Positions 14,528 through 15,146 of a stretch of DNA of 15,146 bases are shown here, in pieces (the stretch's first letter is position 1; every line of letters begins with the position of its first letter). This DNA is from an uncultured Chitinophagaceae bacterium (GTDB lineage: Bacteria > Bacteroidota > Bacteroidia > Chitinophagales > Chitinophagaceae): positions 1 through 15,146 of the forward strand of contig CALCEA010000083.1 of the NCBI GenBank assembly GCA_937900675.1, in the 5' to 3' direction. The notes beneath the pieces were generated by a model. That model saw only the letters and a list, made by a program, of their open reading frames with translations. It was not told the origin of the DNA and did no database searches. A program made the position numbers and the translations under genes.

Positions 14528-15146
14528 ATGAAAAAGAAAATCATTTACTTTTTTGTGTTCTTGGTTTTATTATCTGTGAAGGCAATTTCCCAAGTTGAAA
14601 ATATAGCACCAGCTATTCAACAAATCTTTAAAGAGGAAAAAGTAGTGGGCCTGTCTGTTGCAGTAGTGAAAGACAATAAAATTATTTATACCAATTCTTT
14701 TGGTAGTAGTAATTTGGAGACAGGAGCTCCATTAACGAATAAAAATATTTTCAGAATAGCATCTATCTCTAAATCTTTTTCTGCTACTTCTATTATGCAA
14801 TTAATAGAAGCTGGCAAATTAGATTTAGATGAGGATGTAAGTAATTTAGTGGGATTCCCTATTCGTCATCCAAAATATCCAGAAACAGTTATTACACTTA
14901 GATTATTGATGTCGCATTTGTCTTCTATTAATGATAGTGAGGGATATTTTAGTTTAGATTATATTAACCCAGCTAAAAACCCCAATTGGCAAAAATGCTA
15001 CAATGATTACGAGCCAGGAAAGGGATACCAATATTGTAATTTAAATTTCAATATGATAGGAACTATCATTGAAAGAACATCAGGAGAAAGGTTTGACCAA
15101 TATGTAAAGCATCATATTTTAGACCCTTTAGGACTATATGGAGGAT
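14528..15146 (+). CDS. Exported serine hydrolase, beta-lactamase class C family (partial, 3' end outside window)
   Basis: The frame opens with a signal peptide (MKKKIIYFFVFLVLLSVKAISQ, 1-22) and is open to the window edge (206 codons). The class C beta-lactamase/penicillin-binding-like fold is indicated by GLSVAVVKDNKIIY (41-54), the nucleophile motif SISK (Ser79, Lys82), the following LIEAGKLDLDEDV (92-104), TLRLLMSHLSS (123-133) and the Tyr-x-Asn motif YCN (169-171). Later GTIIERTSGERFDQYV and ILDPLGL are family-typical. It is likely periplasmic or extracellular; substrates of this family range from peptides to esters. It begins 5 nt after the VOC gene. The third motif (HxG/KTG) would lie beyond the window, so completeness cannot be judged. 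Confidence 0.9.
   Translation, partial: MKKKIIYFFVFLVLLSVKAISQVENIAPAIQQIFKEEKVVGLSVAVVKDNKIIYTNSFGSSNLETGAPLTNKNIFRIASISKSFSATSIMQLIEAGKLDLDEDVSNLVGFPIRHPKYPETVITLRLLMSHLSSINDSEGYFSLDYINPAKNPNWQKCYNDYEPGKGYQYCNLNFNMIGTIIERTSGERFDQYVKHHILDPLGLYGG

Noticed and set aside
1..15146. CRISPR arrays, tRNA genes, insertion sequences or integrases
   Set aside because: Reading both strands, I saw no spaced direct repeats of CRISPR length, no tRNA-like clover folds, and no transposase or recombinase protein.

Overview
The window looks like chromosomal DNA of a Bacteroidota bacterium, most likely a Chitinophagaceae-type member. This is inferred from the low GC content throughout, A-rich leaders without clear Shine-Dalgarno sequences, several exact matches to the Bacteroidota -7 promoter box (TAnnTTTG), short lipoprotein signals, and families typical of the phylum: a HmuY-family lipoprotein beside a TonB-dependent receptor, a DUF4405 membrane protein and a GapN-like dehydrogenase. 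Coding density is high and no gap exceeds about 190 bases. I see no tRNA, rRNA, insertion sequence, integrase or CRISPR array.

Layout. Positions 1-265: a 53-residue basic small ORF (+) converging on a lipoprotein gene through a shared bidirectional terminator. Positions 265-3629 (minus): an OmpR-type response regulator, 22 nt later an exported protein fusing an SGNH hydrolase to a type-B carboxylesterase, then the separately promoted lipoprotein. Positions 3818-6566 (plus): a TonB-dependent receptor plus HmuY-like surface lipoprotein, an apparent porphyrin/heme-type uptake pair. Positions 6638-8892 (minus): an arsenic operon arsR-arsM-arsC followed by a PhnA/YjdM-like zinc-ribbon gene, with a clear palindromic operator in front of arsR. 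Positions 9032-9778 (plus): a DUF4405-type membrane protein. Positions 9839-11029 (minus): a DEAD-box RNA helicase with a TTG start. Positions 11081-13602 (minus): a LigB/YgiD-type extradiol dioxygenase and a GapN-like aldehyde dehydrogenase. Positions 13683-15146 (plus): a tandem PhnB-like VOC protein and, 5 nt later, an exported serine hydrolase cut off by the window end.

How the genes work together. The receptor/HmuY pair resembles Porphyromonas hmuR/hmuY, but the HmuY-like protein contains no histidine and no methionine after its start, and the receptor lacks His in the region where heme receptors carry one; ligand binding must differ from the classical mode. The arsenic operon can sense As(III) (ArsR), reduce arsenate (ArsC) and methylate arsenite (ArsM), but no efflux pump is present here, so detoxification by methylation is suggested. 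The other genes look like ordinary housekeeping or accessory metabolism.

The most unusual observations are the double-esterase fusion, the His/Met-free HmuY-like protein, the GapN-like enzyme lacking the usual catalytic glutamate, the terminator overlapping a promoter box at the dioxygenase start, and the ArsR operator whose core doubles as a promoter box. I did not find convincing evidence of a wholly new multi-gene system.
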